A stretch of DNA of 64,000 nt from Branchiostoma belcheri (lineage: Eukaryota > Chordata > Leptocardii > Amphioxiformes > Branchiostomatidae). This document shows, piece after piece, positions 1 through 11,100 of the stretch; positions within the stretch are counted from its first letter, which is position 1, and every line of letters starts with the position of its first letter. Both the position numbers and the translations under genes were made by a program. The stretch spans positions 1,744,422 through 1,808,421 of the forward strand of contig NW_017804120.1 of the NCBI RefSeq assembly GCF_001625305.1. The letters are read 5' to 3'. Below the pieces are notes generated by a model, which was not told the origin of the DNA, did not search any database, and was given only the letters and a program-made list of their open reading frames with translations.

Positions 1-80
1 TGAATGTGTTTGAGTTAGACTTAACAGAGCAGAACATATGCGAAGGTAAACATTATGCATCTGCTTGTCTAGTTCTAGAC
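1..80 (+). repeat. Right part of a dispersed ~270-bp repeat (TTTACC family)
   Basis: Matches the right half of the copies at 8462, 25492, 28766 and 29306: shared words are GAATGTGTTTGAGT, AACAGAGCAGA and AGGTAAACATTATGCATCTG. The left half is outside the window. Confidence 0.6.
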
Positions 81-367
81 CGTGAGAGATATCATAAAAT
101 AAAATCACTAGCTACATGTACAATCCTGATTTGCTACAGAAATAAAAAAAACACATATACAATAGAAACAAAAGAACGTGCATCATCTACAGCCCAATAG
201 CAAAACATATACCGAGTCTCAAAAGAATCCGTCCACCCAAACGCTAGAAACTGCTGCGAACATGAAAATCTAAATCTCTTACAAAGCCCTTCCGCGGAAG
301 GATGTCTCCTTCCCCGGAGGTAATAATGCTATGTTCTGAAGTTTAAAATAAAGAGGATGATATTTAC

Positions 368-3300
368 TCCAGTCTGGTGTAAAAATGTAGGCAAGGGCAG
401 ATCCGGCATTGTGTTGAGTTAGAGCCCAGATAAACGCTGTGATGACCAGAATGAAGAGTCCAGGCATCAAAATTTTCATAGCAGGTTCGATGGTGTCTAC
501 TCCTTTCCACATCACAATGACACATCCCACAGTGACTATGAAGTGTAGCAACACTGGCCAGCTGCTTTCCTGTTGTAATGAATTCGAACAGAAACAAAAC
601 ATCGTATCTGCTAAACAGCTATAATAGTAAGGCCACACCAAGTAAATTTTATGGATGACGTCCTTTGGAGACCCTAAATCTAATGCGAGAGGGCGAAAAA
701 AAAACAAGAAGGGCCCTAAAAACAAGATGCCTAGATCAGAAATATACTAAGAGACGACAAATGTTAGGACACAAATTGAATGAGGTGACACAGTGTAACA
801 AGCAAGAAGTCTTTTATTCATCATCAAAACAGCAATAAATCAGGTGGAACAGCAGTTGTCGTCCTGTCCTGTTTTTGCGTTCCGGTTTTCATGTCAATCT
901 GACGATTTGCGGCACTGTCGTGACTCTTTGGTCATAGTTACAGGAAGCGGAATTCCTTGTTTTTTTCTAGGAACAGGCCAAAATCAATGCGCGCGCGGAC
1001 GTCATCCATAAAATTTACTTGGTGTGGCCTAATGATAAAACCAATACACAAGTGTTCAGATCAGATTTTAAGATTGATGTAGATAACATCTTTGTTACAG
1101 ATACGTCGATGAAGGTTAGACATCCAGGTAATAAGATACACCAAAAATCAGTTACTCAAGCATATGATTTTGGAAACGGTCAGACGTTGACGAAAGCTAG
1201 TGGATACTACGTGAAATATCTGACCATTTCTAAAATCATATCCAATTACTTGAGTAACTGCTTTTTGGCTATCTTTGTTATAGAGTTTGAGAAAACGTTG
1301 TAGCAAGATCCACATTTCTATGTCCATATCTTATGTTCGTATGTTGCTTTGAATTACTAGGATGAGAATGTTTAGTGTCTTTGTTTCTATTTTTCAGCAT
1401 ATTGTAACGTTAAGAACTAGACTAACCTCAGAGAAAGCTTTCCATATCTCGCTACTCTCATCAAATGTTGTTGGTAAGGGGTGAAAGATGCAGTAGTACA
1501 TGTAGTACACAGCCCATCCGACGATGACTCCGTAGTAGCAACTGTAGAGAACAGATTACATACATTTGTAACTTATTACCTCCATGAAAAATGGAGGTAT
1601 TGTTTTTGGCGTGTCTGTGTCTGTGTGTCTGTCTGTGTGTTTGTTTGTGTTTCCGCACATTTGTAGTCAGCATACCTTCATAACGCCTTTATGGATTATG
1701 ATGATATTTGGTATGTTGGTAAGACTTAGGAAGACAAAGGTCAAGGTCAAATATGAGTTTCCTGGTGGATGACCTTGGTACTGCAGCAGAACTTCCGGTT
1801 TTTGTATCTTTTGTCCTGAACATGCTGACAGATTGCTTTTCCTGTCAGGAATACGTGGTGTGGGTTTGGTCTCCCTAGCAGCTTGTATAACAAAAAAAAA
1901 AACATTTACAAAATATATTTCATGGAGGTATGAGATCTAAGAATTCTTGTTTGCCTGACAAAAAATTTAAAAAAAATCAAACATATTACACCATTTGATA
2001 CCTAGTATTATTGCTCAATATCACAGATTGTAAGCCTGGTTACAATATGGAAATTGAAAATATATATATACCATTATAATTGTGGACCTTATTAATAAAA
2101 TTAGAAGGAAAATTCATATCTACTAATCGTATTGGATTCCAATGATCTGTCGGAGAGGAAAAATTTTTCTTACTTTGTGAAAAAGACAACTATGCTTATC
2201 CACCCTCCAAGCCATGTGGACTTTACTCCCAGAAGGTCGTGGAAGGCCATTGGTGGAGCCCTCTTGGTGAATCGACCAATGGCGTACTCCATAATGATAA
2301 TTTGAATGGACCATAGGAACAGAAACATCAACCAGACCAGCAGAAAATGCAGACATCCTGGAAAACATCAGAAAACACGTTTTGATTTTTGTACACAATA
2401 TTTTCTAATAATTTGTTGTCTTCATAAGGTCATAGACCTTTGACTTAGTTTCCCTGCGGTGGCGAAGTTACTTCTGCATTTGTTACGTTTCTTTGCGGTG
2501 TGATGCGTTGCACGAGAAATACCCCCAAATCGAATCGTACATACAGAGTGTGCTATATAGATGGTATTGTATGTGCAACCCTCCATTTCCCGTGGGTTAT
2601 CAAGAAATAAGAACCTAAAAAGTAGGCGGTTATTCAGATAACCGCCCACTTTTTGGACCGTACCATTATACGGGGGACAGGACACTAACAGTAGTGTTAA
2701 GACTTGTAGTATCCATTTATTAGAAACGTATTGTAATCTATTTTCAATATTTTTTCTAAATACAGCACAATTAAATGAAATGAAATTTGATCAGAAAAAT
2801 ACAAGAAAAAAAAATTGGCAATCGTTTCACTCGGTGGTTTATTCGGTGGTTATCGCTCCCGATCAGGGATTATCTTACGATATACACCTCGGGTCGGGGC
2901 ATTAACCCTTTATTAGTACCTTGATCTCCACTATTATTGGCTAGAATCCTCGGGAAGCGCCAGAGGTTGCCAGTCCCTACAGCTGTCCCCAGGCTGCTTA
3001 TGATGAGTCCGAAGGTGGAGGAGAACTTTCCAGTCCGGTCTGTGTTCTGCTGAGTCTGTGGTGCAGTCTGGAAAACAGCTTGCAGACCAGGGTCGTCAGG
3101 ATCCTACAGTGTGGATAAATGTGTGGTCACAAACAGGCAATTTGCCGTGTGGCATAACGACAGAACGTTTGGTTCGGAATCAAGAGGTCCCGAGTTCGAA
3201 TCCGAATCCCGAGTTCGAATTCTGTCATGTCAGAAGTCTTGCAAACTACAGACAATACTGTACCATTAGGCTCCTCCCTGAGACGTCGCCAAAAAATCTT

Positions 3301-5644
3301 AACCCGACACCATGTCTTGTACATGTATTAAATGTTGGAATAGAAAAAAAGCAATGTTGTATCAAGAAGTTGAACCGTTCTTTATCCAGAACCCTACTCA
3401 GACACGGAAGCTTGGGCGCGGCGAACAAGAATTAATCTCCACCAGACCTCTTTGCAGGCTGAATGGATTGTACAAATCGGCCTAAAAAGGAATGTAACTG
3501 ACCATGGATACGGGCAAATTGGGCACTCTATTGCCAGCCAACTCCACTGGCCGATTTCTACTATTTATTCAGCCTGCAGCTGAATCTGGTGGAGACTAAA
3601 CAAGAAACATCCTCGGGCAAACTACTAGTAACACGTCAGCAGAACTCCACATTGAAAAAGGCAGACAAAACCGCATTCCTCTAGAGCCAAGGATTTGCCA
3701 ATTTTGCGATTTAGATAAGATTGAGGATGAGTATCATTTTGTAGTCGATTGTACGTTATATAGTAATGAGAGAGATTCCCTATATTCTTATATACTAGAT
3801 AAGTTCCCCAGCTTTGGACATTTAAATGAAGTAGAAAAATTCAGATTTCTTATGAAACTTGACAAATCATGTATTATTAGTGACATATGCTCGTACATCC
3901 ATAACTGCGTCAAGAAGCGAGAAGAAGTTGAACATGTAAATAACAGATCACATTAGTATGTATAGTTAAAGGTCATTCCTGTATCCTTTTCCTTGTCTAT
4001 TCATGACCTGTACTTAGCTTGTTAGAGCACAAACGTACAATAAAGTTCTTTCATTCATTCATTCATAACGTACTGCGTCTGAGCAAAATCCTAATTTTTC
4101 CCGTTTTTCCTTTGGATGTTGGTCACCGTTGCATCATAATTTTGCCTGTTATCCTTTCTGACATAACATTTGGAAACTACTGACGGGATGTTAACCTTAT
4201 ACATGCGAATACGACCTTATATGAGACGTTCTGCCGAAGTGCTATGTACGAGTACAATACATTACGGGATTCGCATAGGTGCTGTACGTTCTGCGGACTT
4301 TCTGGCAAGTCTACGTTCGTGAAATCTATCCAGAACCGTTGAAGACCCTAGCCCATTTAGGCCTAGAACTATATATACTTTGTCTAGTAGATAGGCATGG
4401 TTCTGAATACAATTTTACAACATTGTACTCACAATGCACGAAAAACTGCGATTTGCTAATATCTGTATTCAATAGAATACTATAGATGTAGCAAGACACT
4501 AGGCTGAGTACTGCGTTACGTTCTATTTCTTAGAGTACCGTAAATGTAATGTTGAGTATAGATTTACACATGTACTTTGCAGTTCTTAATTTTTTAATCA
4601 AAATTTAATGCGAATTGTCTTCTTACCACAAGCAAGTGTCTTCATTTCTTTTTTAACTCAAGACTCCTGATATAGTACCGTAACTTAGACTTTTGCAAAT
4701 AGTCTATAGATGTAGGATTATTTGTATTTGTACACCAGCTCATTATGTACCTTTGTCATTTCTTCTTCTTATTATTATTACTTTGTTTTATTGTTTCCTT
4801 TTATGTGTGAGGAGAGGGCTGAGATAAGTTTTATAACTTTTTGCCCAATCCTCGAAAAATAAATGTGAATAAAACAAATAAATAGATGTAGTTGTTACGA
4901 TTGTGTGTATAACTACATGTACATGTTTTACATTGTAATCTATTGTGCTTTTCAGTCACTGCTGAATTGGGTGTCAAATCCATAGGGAGTACTCTGATAA
5001 ACGTATTCCCTAAGACATTATAATGTCCTTGGTATTCCTAATTAGGGGTGGGCCAAAATACATTGTTTCAGGCAAAAAAAAAAAGAACTAAGGTTTCTTG
5101 CCAGCGTACAAACTGTACATATTGTACATAAAGCGTTGAAACATAAATGGTTACTTATAATTTAGGGCTGACAGAATATAGACACATATTATATAGATAG
5201 TAATTATAAAGAGAACAGAAAGTTTTATCAGAGAATAAAAAAAATCTTGACAAACTGTATCCATGTCTTTCACAATTTGTAATCTTTTACTCAAGCTCTC
5301 ATAATCTATGTATATGACAATATTTGTATATATTTGACATGTAATAGAGTCCACTTATAAATTCTTATATTTCTTGGTTCAATTGCATACAGGTGTGTGA
5401 TAGAATTTGGGGTGGGGAGGGGGGCACATCCTCTCTTTGCTTTGAACTAAGTTGGTAGGACTGTCGTACAAAGTAGTACGATTTAGCATAGCCCGATATT
5501 TAATAGTACAAGGGGAAGACCAAAAAAAACAACAACTAACAACATCACTTGATATAACTTATGATAGGTATTATATAGGTATAAGTAGCCAAAACTCACC
5601 TTTTTGACCAATCTTGTTCTCTCAGATTTTCCTTCGTACGCCAT
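368..5644 (-). CDS. SLC6-type sodium symporter, copy B (5' part, runs off left edge)
   Basis: N-terminal half of a sodium:neurotransmitter symporter (SLC6/NSS) family membrane carrier. Exons on the minus strand: 5644-5600, 3103-2920, 2357-2174, 1541-1427, 569-368. Phases join without a stop (about 243 residues), and the last donor leaves the gene open toward position 1. Exon 1 begins MAYEGKSERTRLVKK, matching the start of the downstream paralog. Exon 2 carries TM1 with the signature AVGTGNLWRFPRILANN. Exon 3 carries TM2 and the following loop (AIGRFTKRAPPMAFHDL). Exon 4 is TM3. Exon 5 holds TM4-TM5 with GVDTIEPAMKILMPGLF and ends FTPDW. The loop between TM3 and TM4 is short, unlike the long glycosylated loop of classical animal SLC6 carriers. 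The substrate is unknown; the Gly after AV in TM1, where monoamine carriers have Asp, argues for an amino acid rather than an amine. No stop or frameshift was seen in the five exons. Confidence 0.88.
629..1032. mobile_element. TIR element, GGCCACACC family
   Basis: About 34 bp of each end are inverted copies (AGGCCACACCAAG... at left, ...CTTGGTGTGGCCT at right). No ORF. Lies between exons 4 and 5 of SLC6 copy B. Confidence 0.75.
1576..1948. mobile_element. TIR element, TACCTCCATG family (short copy)
   Basis: Ends TTACCTCCATGAAAAATGG and TTTCATGGAGGTATGAGAT are inverted. An internal GT/TCTG-rich stretch matches the CAGA-rich part of the 45-47 kb copies. Confidence 0.65.
2600..2919. repeat. 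Dispersed repeat abutting the exon 2 donor of SLC6 copy B
   Basis: Shares a hairpin block (GGCGGTTATTCAGATAACC near 2628), CACTAACAGTAGT and a GGGTCGGGGCATTAACC end with 16890-17110. The CTCGGTGGTTTATT block also occurs near 47050. The right end stops at the splice donor. Confidence 0.5.
3130..3350 (+). repeat. tRNA-derived SINE, degenerate copy
   Basis: Box A-like GTGTGGCATAACGACAGAAC and box B-like AGTTCGAATCC, then the shared core ACCATTAGGCTCCTCCCTGA and end ATGTTGGAATAGAAAA. Confidence 0.6.
3434..3598. mobile_element. Small TIR element (~160 bp)
   Basis: TCTCCACCAGA and GGCTGAAT at the left are mirrored by ATTCAGCC and TCTGGTGGAGA at the right. It lies just before the LINE fragment at 3602. 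Confidence 0.5.
3602..4065 (+). pseudogene. LINE ORF2 3' fragment with CATT tail
   Basis: Open frame ending with TAG at 3954-3956 reads LHIEKGRQNRIPLEPRICQF then CDLDKIEDEYHFVVDC, the Cys/His knuckle common at the C terminus of LINE ORF2 proteins. An AATAAA and a CATT repeat at 4042-4065 form the 3' tail. No RT domain is left. Lies in intron 1 of SLC6 copy B. Confidence 0.75.
4066..5599. other. SLC6 copy B intron, no gene seen
   Basis: AT-rich. A probable LINE 3' tail ending in AAATAAATG/AAACAAATAAAT lies near 4740-4890. Otherwise nothing was recognised. Confidence 0.4.
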
Positions 5645-5689
5645 ATTGGGTTGACTGCTTGGGTTTTGAATGGCTTCTCGCTGAATTAA

Positions 5690-5699
5690 CTATATATAT
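5690..5699 (-). promoter_or_regulatory. TATA-like box upstream of SLC6 copy B
   Basis: On the minus strand a TATATATAG run lies about 46-55 bases before the exon 1 ATG at 5644. Spacing would fit a very short 5' leader. AT-rich runs are common here, so this is only a candidate. Confidence 0.3.
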
Positions 5700-6281
5700 G
5701 GGCTGGTTTGGATCCGACTACATCGAAAAACCGGTTTTGGCGACACGTAATGGGGGAATCTGAGTTGTCTGTATGCTATGGTATGGTTCAGGTGACGGTT
5801 GCATATCACAATGACATATGAACCCATTTTTGTTGTTTTTTGTTTAGAGGAAGAAATCCGATTATGACGAATCCCAGGTATTTCACTCTTTGATCGTAGA
5901 AGTCTACATATAATGTTTATGAAAACGTGAATCGTTAGCTGACCTGATTACTAGTTGCTGTAGCTGACTTGTTTCATGCTCTACTGAACAATTAGCATAT
6001 TAATGTAAACAAAAGAAGTCTTCTCGCTGCTAGAGTATATAAGGTGTAATGCTTTTTTGTCGACCTGGTACGAGGGTTATGTACCTTGCAATTTAACAAG
6101 AACCCTATTCTTATGGGAAATGTAGACAATTGTGAGAAAAATACGGTTTACATTCTGCATTACTAGTTTGAAAATTATTGGGAAGCGCCATCTAGCGATT
6201 GGAAGTAGAATGGGTCAATATTGTCACAGACAGAATAACCGATATGTTGACAAATACTATTGTTATAATTATTATTTTTTT

Positions 6282-6511
6282 ATTCCAACATCTAATCACA
6301 AGACGTGGTGACGACACACTCATTTTTTTCAACTTATATTAATGCCTCCACCAACACAGGGGACAATACAATACTCATTTACACCTGAGCTAAGTGAGGA
6401 AAGCCGTGTAAAGTGCCTTTCCCAAGGGCACAAGATCGGTGGCATGTCAGGACTCGAACCCGGGACCTGTTGATTCCGAGTCGAGCACTCTGCCGCCACT
6501 GACCCCACTAT
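6282..6511 (-). repeat. tRNA-derived SINE
   Basis: Minus-strand copy of the SINE with a box-B sequence GGGTTCGAGTCCTGACATG and tail at 6282. Between the two SLC6 genes. Confidence 0.65.
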
Positions 6512-6829
6512 GGTTATGATTGGTTGTATACGAGCAACTTTAATTCTTGGTTCTAAATTTTCGTTTTACATTTCCCAAAAAAATCATTACACTTGAATAA
6601 AAAATTTATTTTATTTTTTTTTTTCAATTTTCAATTCAGTCATGTTCATTACTGAGGTAAAAACTTCCAAAAGTGTTACGGCCTGATAATTATTGGGAAA
6701 TGGAGGCTTCTCATTGGTTGACGTCGCACGGCTATATGATTATTACTTATTATTTGTCATCAATATACCAGTTCTAGTTCCTTTTGTTCTTCTTTTATTT
6801 ATTATTCATTTGCACATAACAAACTAACA

Positions 6830-8065
6830 AAATGGTAAACTATGACAACAAAAAAGGTAACATATAGACTTAAAATCTAATGGTCTCTCATACATATAAA
6901 TGTATTGTAATACCATTTATTTTTAAATACATATATTAGAATATGATTAGCCAACAAATAATTGATAACATATTGGATGATGAATTTTAACCAGGTGCTA
7001 ATAATACATAGACCAGTTAAATGTTTAACTTCACATCTGCCTGAAATATTTCTGAGTTTCTGATATCATAAAATAACCAACAGATAAAACAAATAAATCA
7101 AACTGAACAAACAAAAAAAAGGTAAAACGTAGTTAAATCGTCAAACGTACAAAGGAAAACAATAAATATATTCAAATGTTCATTTTCAAATTTATGAAAC
7201 ATTTAGAGCGTTTGGTACTGAGGTATTCTTTTCTTCTAAATAATTCAAAAGCATTAGAAACATGGTAACGTGGAACTGACTCTAACAAAAAAAGGTAGAA
7301 GTAAAATATAGACTTAAAATCTAATGGTATAAGGCCTTCTCATCTTTAAAGTTACATATAATGTATTGTAATACCATTAATTTTTAAATACACATATTAA
7401 AATTTGACTAGCTAACAATAATTGATAACATATTGGATGGTAAATTTGAACCGGGTGTTTATACATGAATAGTTAAATATTTAACTTCACATCTAAAATA
7501 TTAGAGTTTCTAATGTTATAAAATAACCAAAAGATAAAACAAAGAATTAAATAAACTAAATGAACAAAAAATGAAAAAAATAGTTAAATCGTCAAATGTA
7601 CAAAGCAAAACAATAAGTATATTCAAACGTTCATTTTCAAATTTATGAAACATTTAGAACTTTAAATTTGGTGCTGAGGTATTCTTTTCTTCTAAAAAAT
7701 TCAAAAGCATTAGAAACATGGTGACGTAGAATTGACTCTAACAAAAAAAAAGGTAGAGGTAACATATCGACTTAAAATCTAATGGTGTAAGGGCTTCTCA
7801 TCTTTAAAGTTACATATAATGTATTGTAATACCATTAATTTTTAAATACACATATTAAAATTTGACTAGCTAACAATAATTGATAACATATTGGATGATA
7901 AATTTAAACCAGGTGTTAACACATAAATAGTTAAATATTTAACTTCATATCTGAAATATTTGAGTTTCTAATGTTATAAAATAACCAACAGATAAAACAA
8001 AGAATTAAATAAACTAATTTAACAAACAAAAATGACAAAACAGATGGTTAACTTCATCAAAAGTA
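6830..8065. repeat. AT-rich tandem array, ~450-bp unit, ~2.7 copies
   Basis: GACTTAAAATCTAATGG recurs at about 6867, 7311 and 7769, with long shared flanks (GTATTGTAATACCATT, ATTGATAACATATTGGATG). It ends about 50 bases from the SLC6 copy A stop, so it probably overlaps that gene's 3' UTR. Confidence 0.75.
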
Positions 8066-8111
8066 CAAAGAAATAATATTAAATACAAATAAAAATGACC
8101 ATATTACATGA

Positions 8112-11100
8112 CTAAATTCCTACACATTCGTTCTCTTCTAATAGTCTTAACTTTTCATATTCTAGAGTGTTAAACTGGTCCTCTTCTACCTTGTTACAAC
8201 AGTTACTACAGTTGGTTATTTTGTCCTGTACGGATATAAGCGATGACCAATGCCTGGATATTGATGTTTGGCATCGCACAAAGATGACATTTAGTCCCAC
8301 CAAAATGATGACTAGCACCGTCCACTGTCGATGAAAAAGAAAGCATTAGATATAAAAATGCATACATTGGATCTGTCAATATAAAAATGATACAAATGGT
8401 CGTATTAAGTATGTGCAATATTCTTGCTCTTGATAGAAAGACTAAAACAAATCTCATGATTGTGTTTACCAAAGGAAAACATATTGTTTTTGCTCAGATT
8501 TCTCTTCTACCTCTTCTTCTCCAAACCAAAAAGGTAAATGACCTGGCCTGTCACCATGGTACTCGTAACTCCTGTCTGACCATATATATGAATGTGTTTG
8601 AGTACGAATTAACAGAGCAGACCAATGCGAAGGTAAACATTATGCATTTCCTTTGCAAATGTTACCTTTCTGGTTTGAACTTGAATTCTTTGCTTCTTTT
8701 CTTTTTGGTCCTATCACAAACAATATATTTTTACATGATAGTATGTACGTAATGCATGTGGAGTGGGAATCGAACCCTTAACCCCTATGATTTTTTACCT
8801 CTAGAATGGCAGTCATCAAGGACTGGTTCCCAAGTTGATACCATGGTACATCAGCGGACTGGATAGTTTGCGCCACCCACCAAACTAGCAGCACAGTGCC
8901 ATTTAGTACTAGGACGTACCTAAAAAATCATAAAAATAATGGGCTTCTTAAAAAGAATATATGGCAGCCCAAAGACTGAATTACATGTTCCGTACTTTTG
9001 ATACATCTGACACACGAAGAAGTCTATCATACTTCATTGGTTAAAATCACAGACAAATCCATTAGAATATTACAAGCTTAGCTAAAATATACGTATCAAG
9101 AAATTCGAAGTTCATGTGACTACGACTAAATGTGGTCTAGAGACTATAAAACATATACTGAAACGCTATATTTTAATTCTAAGTGCTAAAAGTCAATCTA
9201 TTACAATAATACTATAACTTATCATCTACTGTTAATCGCCATTTCTTCTCTCTTTTTTAAACTTCTGGAACATTCTAAACAAAGACTTGGTAATCATAGG
9301 ATGGTAAGATTATAATTACTCACTTTGTCAGATAGTCAAACACTCTGGGTAGTTTCCAGTCACTTCCATCCCCTGCCTGGGGAATAGAATAGATAATCGT
9401 TAGTGCTATGTTTGAGAAAGACAAGGTGCTTCTTTAGTAGTTGTCTAAAGGGGTAATAAGCAGTGCACAGATACTGTCTACAAGTACCTCAGATTAAGAG
9501 ATACAGTAAATATGTATCATATATTTTAAATATATGATATAGTCATAACTGGACACCTAAGAAGATTAACTGAGAGGGGCGAAAGAGGCTAGTTACGGCC
9601 TATCACTCAACCGCGACGGGGGACGACATGGTCTACCAGATACATTTGACCCAGTGTTGACGTCACACTTTAGACAAGCCACGTGACAAGTCTCACTGGG
9701 TCAGTCTACTGAGGAACACCAGAGTGACTGGTCGAAAACTCTATGCAAGAACAATCTTTTGTGTTGGAACAAAAGTTTTACCTTTCAACGTGTAACTATA
9801 CCAACAGGGATGAATTTTCATGACAATATTTGAAATGCAAGTTGAATCAAAACACGAAGACCGAATAAAACTTAACAGTTTCGTTGATAAATTGTATTCA
9901 TCGCGACAAATGTAAGTTAGTGTAAGTGTTGTACCTGGTTGAGCATGTTCAAGCGGAATTCCGGTGCACCATATCTCGAGAGCAGGTAAATCATAGAGAG
10001 CCCAGAAAAGATGAGTCCAGCGCTCCAAACAAAGTCCTGAAGAAAAAAGTGCATTTTGAAAGACTCGAGCTGTCAAGATTTTTCCTCACATTTTACGTTC
10101 GGAAAGTACGAAACAAATTGCCATGAAACTAATTACGTTTTATTACAGTAACTATCTATTATATGTAAATCGGCAATGGTTGTTAGGTTTTATTACCTTA
10201 CAAGCAGCTATATAATGTAATTATACAATTAGTAAATGATTATCAAATAAACCTTATACCGCATGTGAAGTAGTGATCACTCAAAAAACAAATATCATCA
10301 CGGCTTCTTAGTTGTAAACTGGTTTGTTTGACCCTTTTCAGAATTGCTTCTAGTTGTATATCCGTAAATGGTATGATTTTATGGCTTTTTCCTCACCTGA
10401 TTCACTAGTACTTGTATGTTCATGGCACTGGGTATGCCCAAGAGGAAAGTCAGCATGGCGATAACTGCTACTGCAACGCCTCTTTTCACTGTAAAAATAG
10501 TCAATGTGAAGGAATACGTAGCTTATGCAATATTCACTATCCATTTCAACAGAATAGAGTGCATTCGTACATTTTTTAAATCCCAACATGTAACCACCAG
10601 ACGTGGTGACGGCACACTCAAGTTTTTTCAACTTATATTAATGCCGCCACCACATATACAAATACATGACAGGACAATACTCATTTTCACCTGAGTTAAG
10701 TGAGGAAAGTCGTGTAAAGTGCCTTTCCCAAGGGCACAAGATCGGTGGCATGTCAGGACTCGAACCCGGGACCTCTAGGTTCCGAGTCGCGCACTCTGCC
10801 GCTACGCCACACGACCCCACAATTCGTACATTTATGTAGTGTATTAGCACATTAGTGTATTTGCGAATTGCAGGCTATCACTCATGATACGTCCGTGAAG
10901 GTTACTATCAATGATGATTTTACCCTAATAAGAAGAACGTTTACTTAACACTTGTCCTGGTGTAAATTGTATCATGTTAATAACGAAAAAAATGATCTGG
11001 TGAACCTATCAAACTGGTAAATTATTCCCTCTTTGCTTTTAGTTGAGAGGAAAACACTCAGCTAGAACATTATATCAGAATTTGGTGTACCTATGTATAA

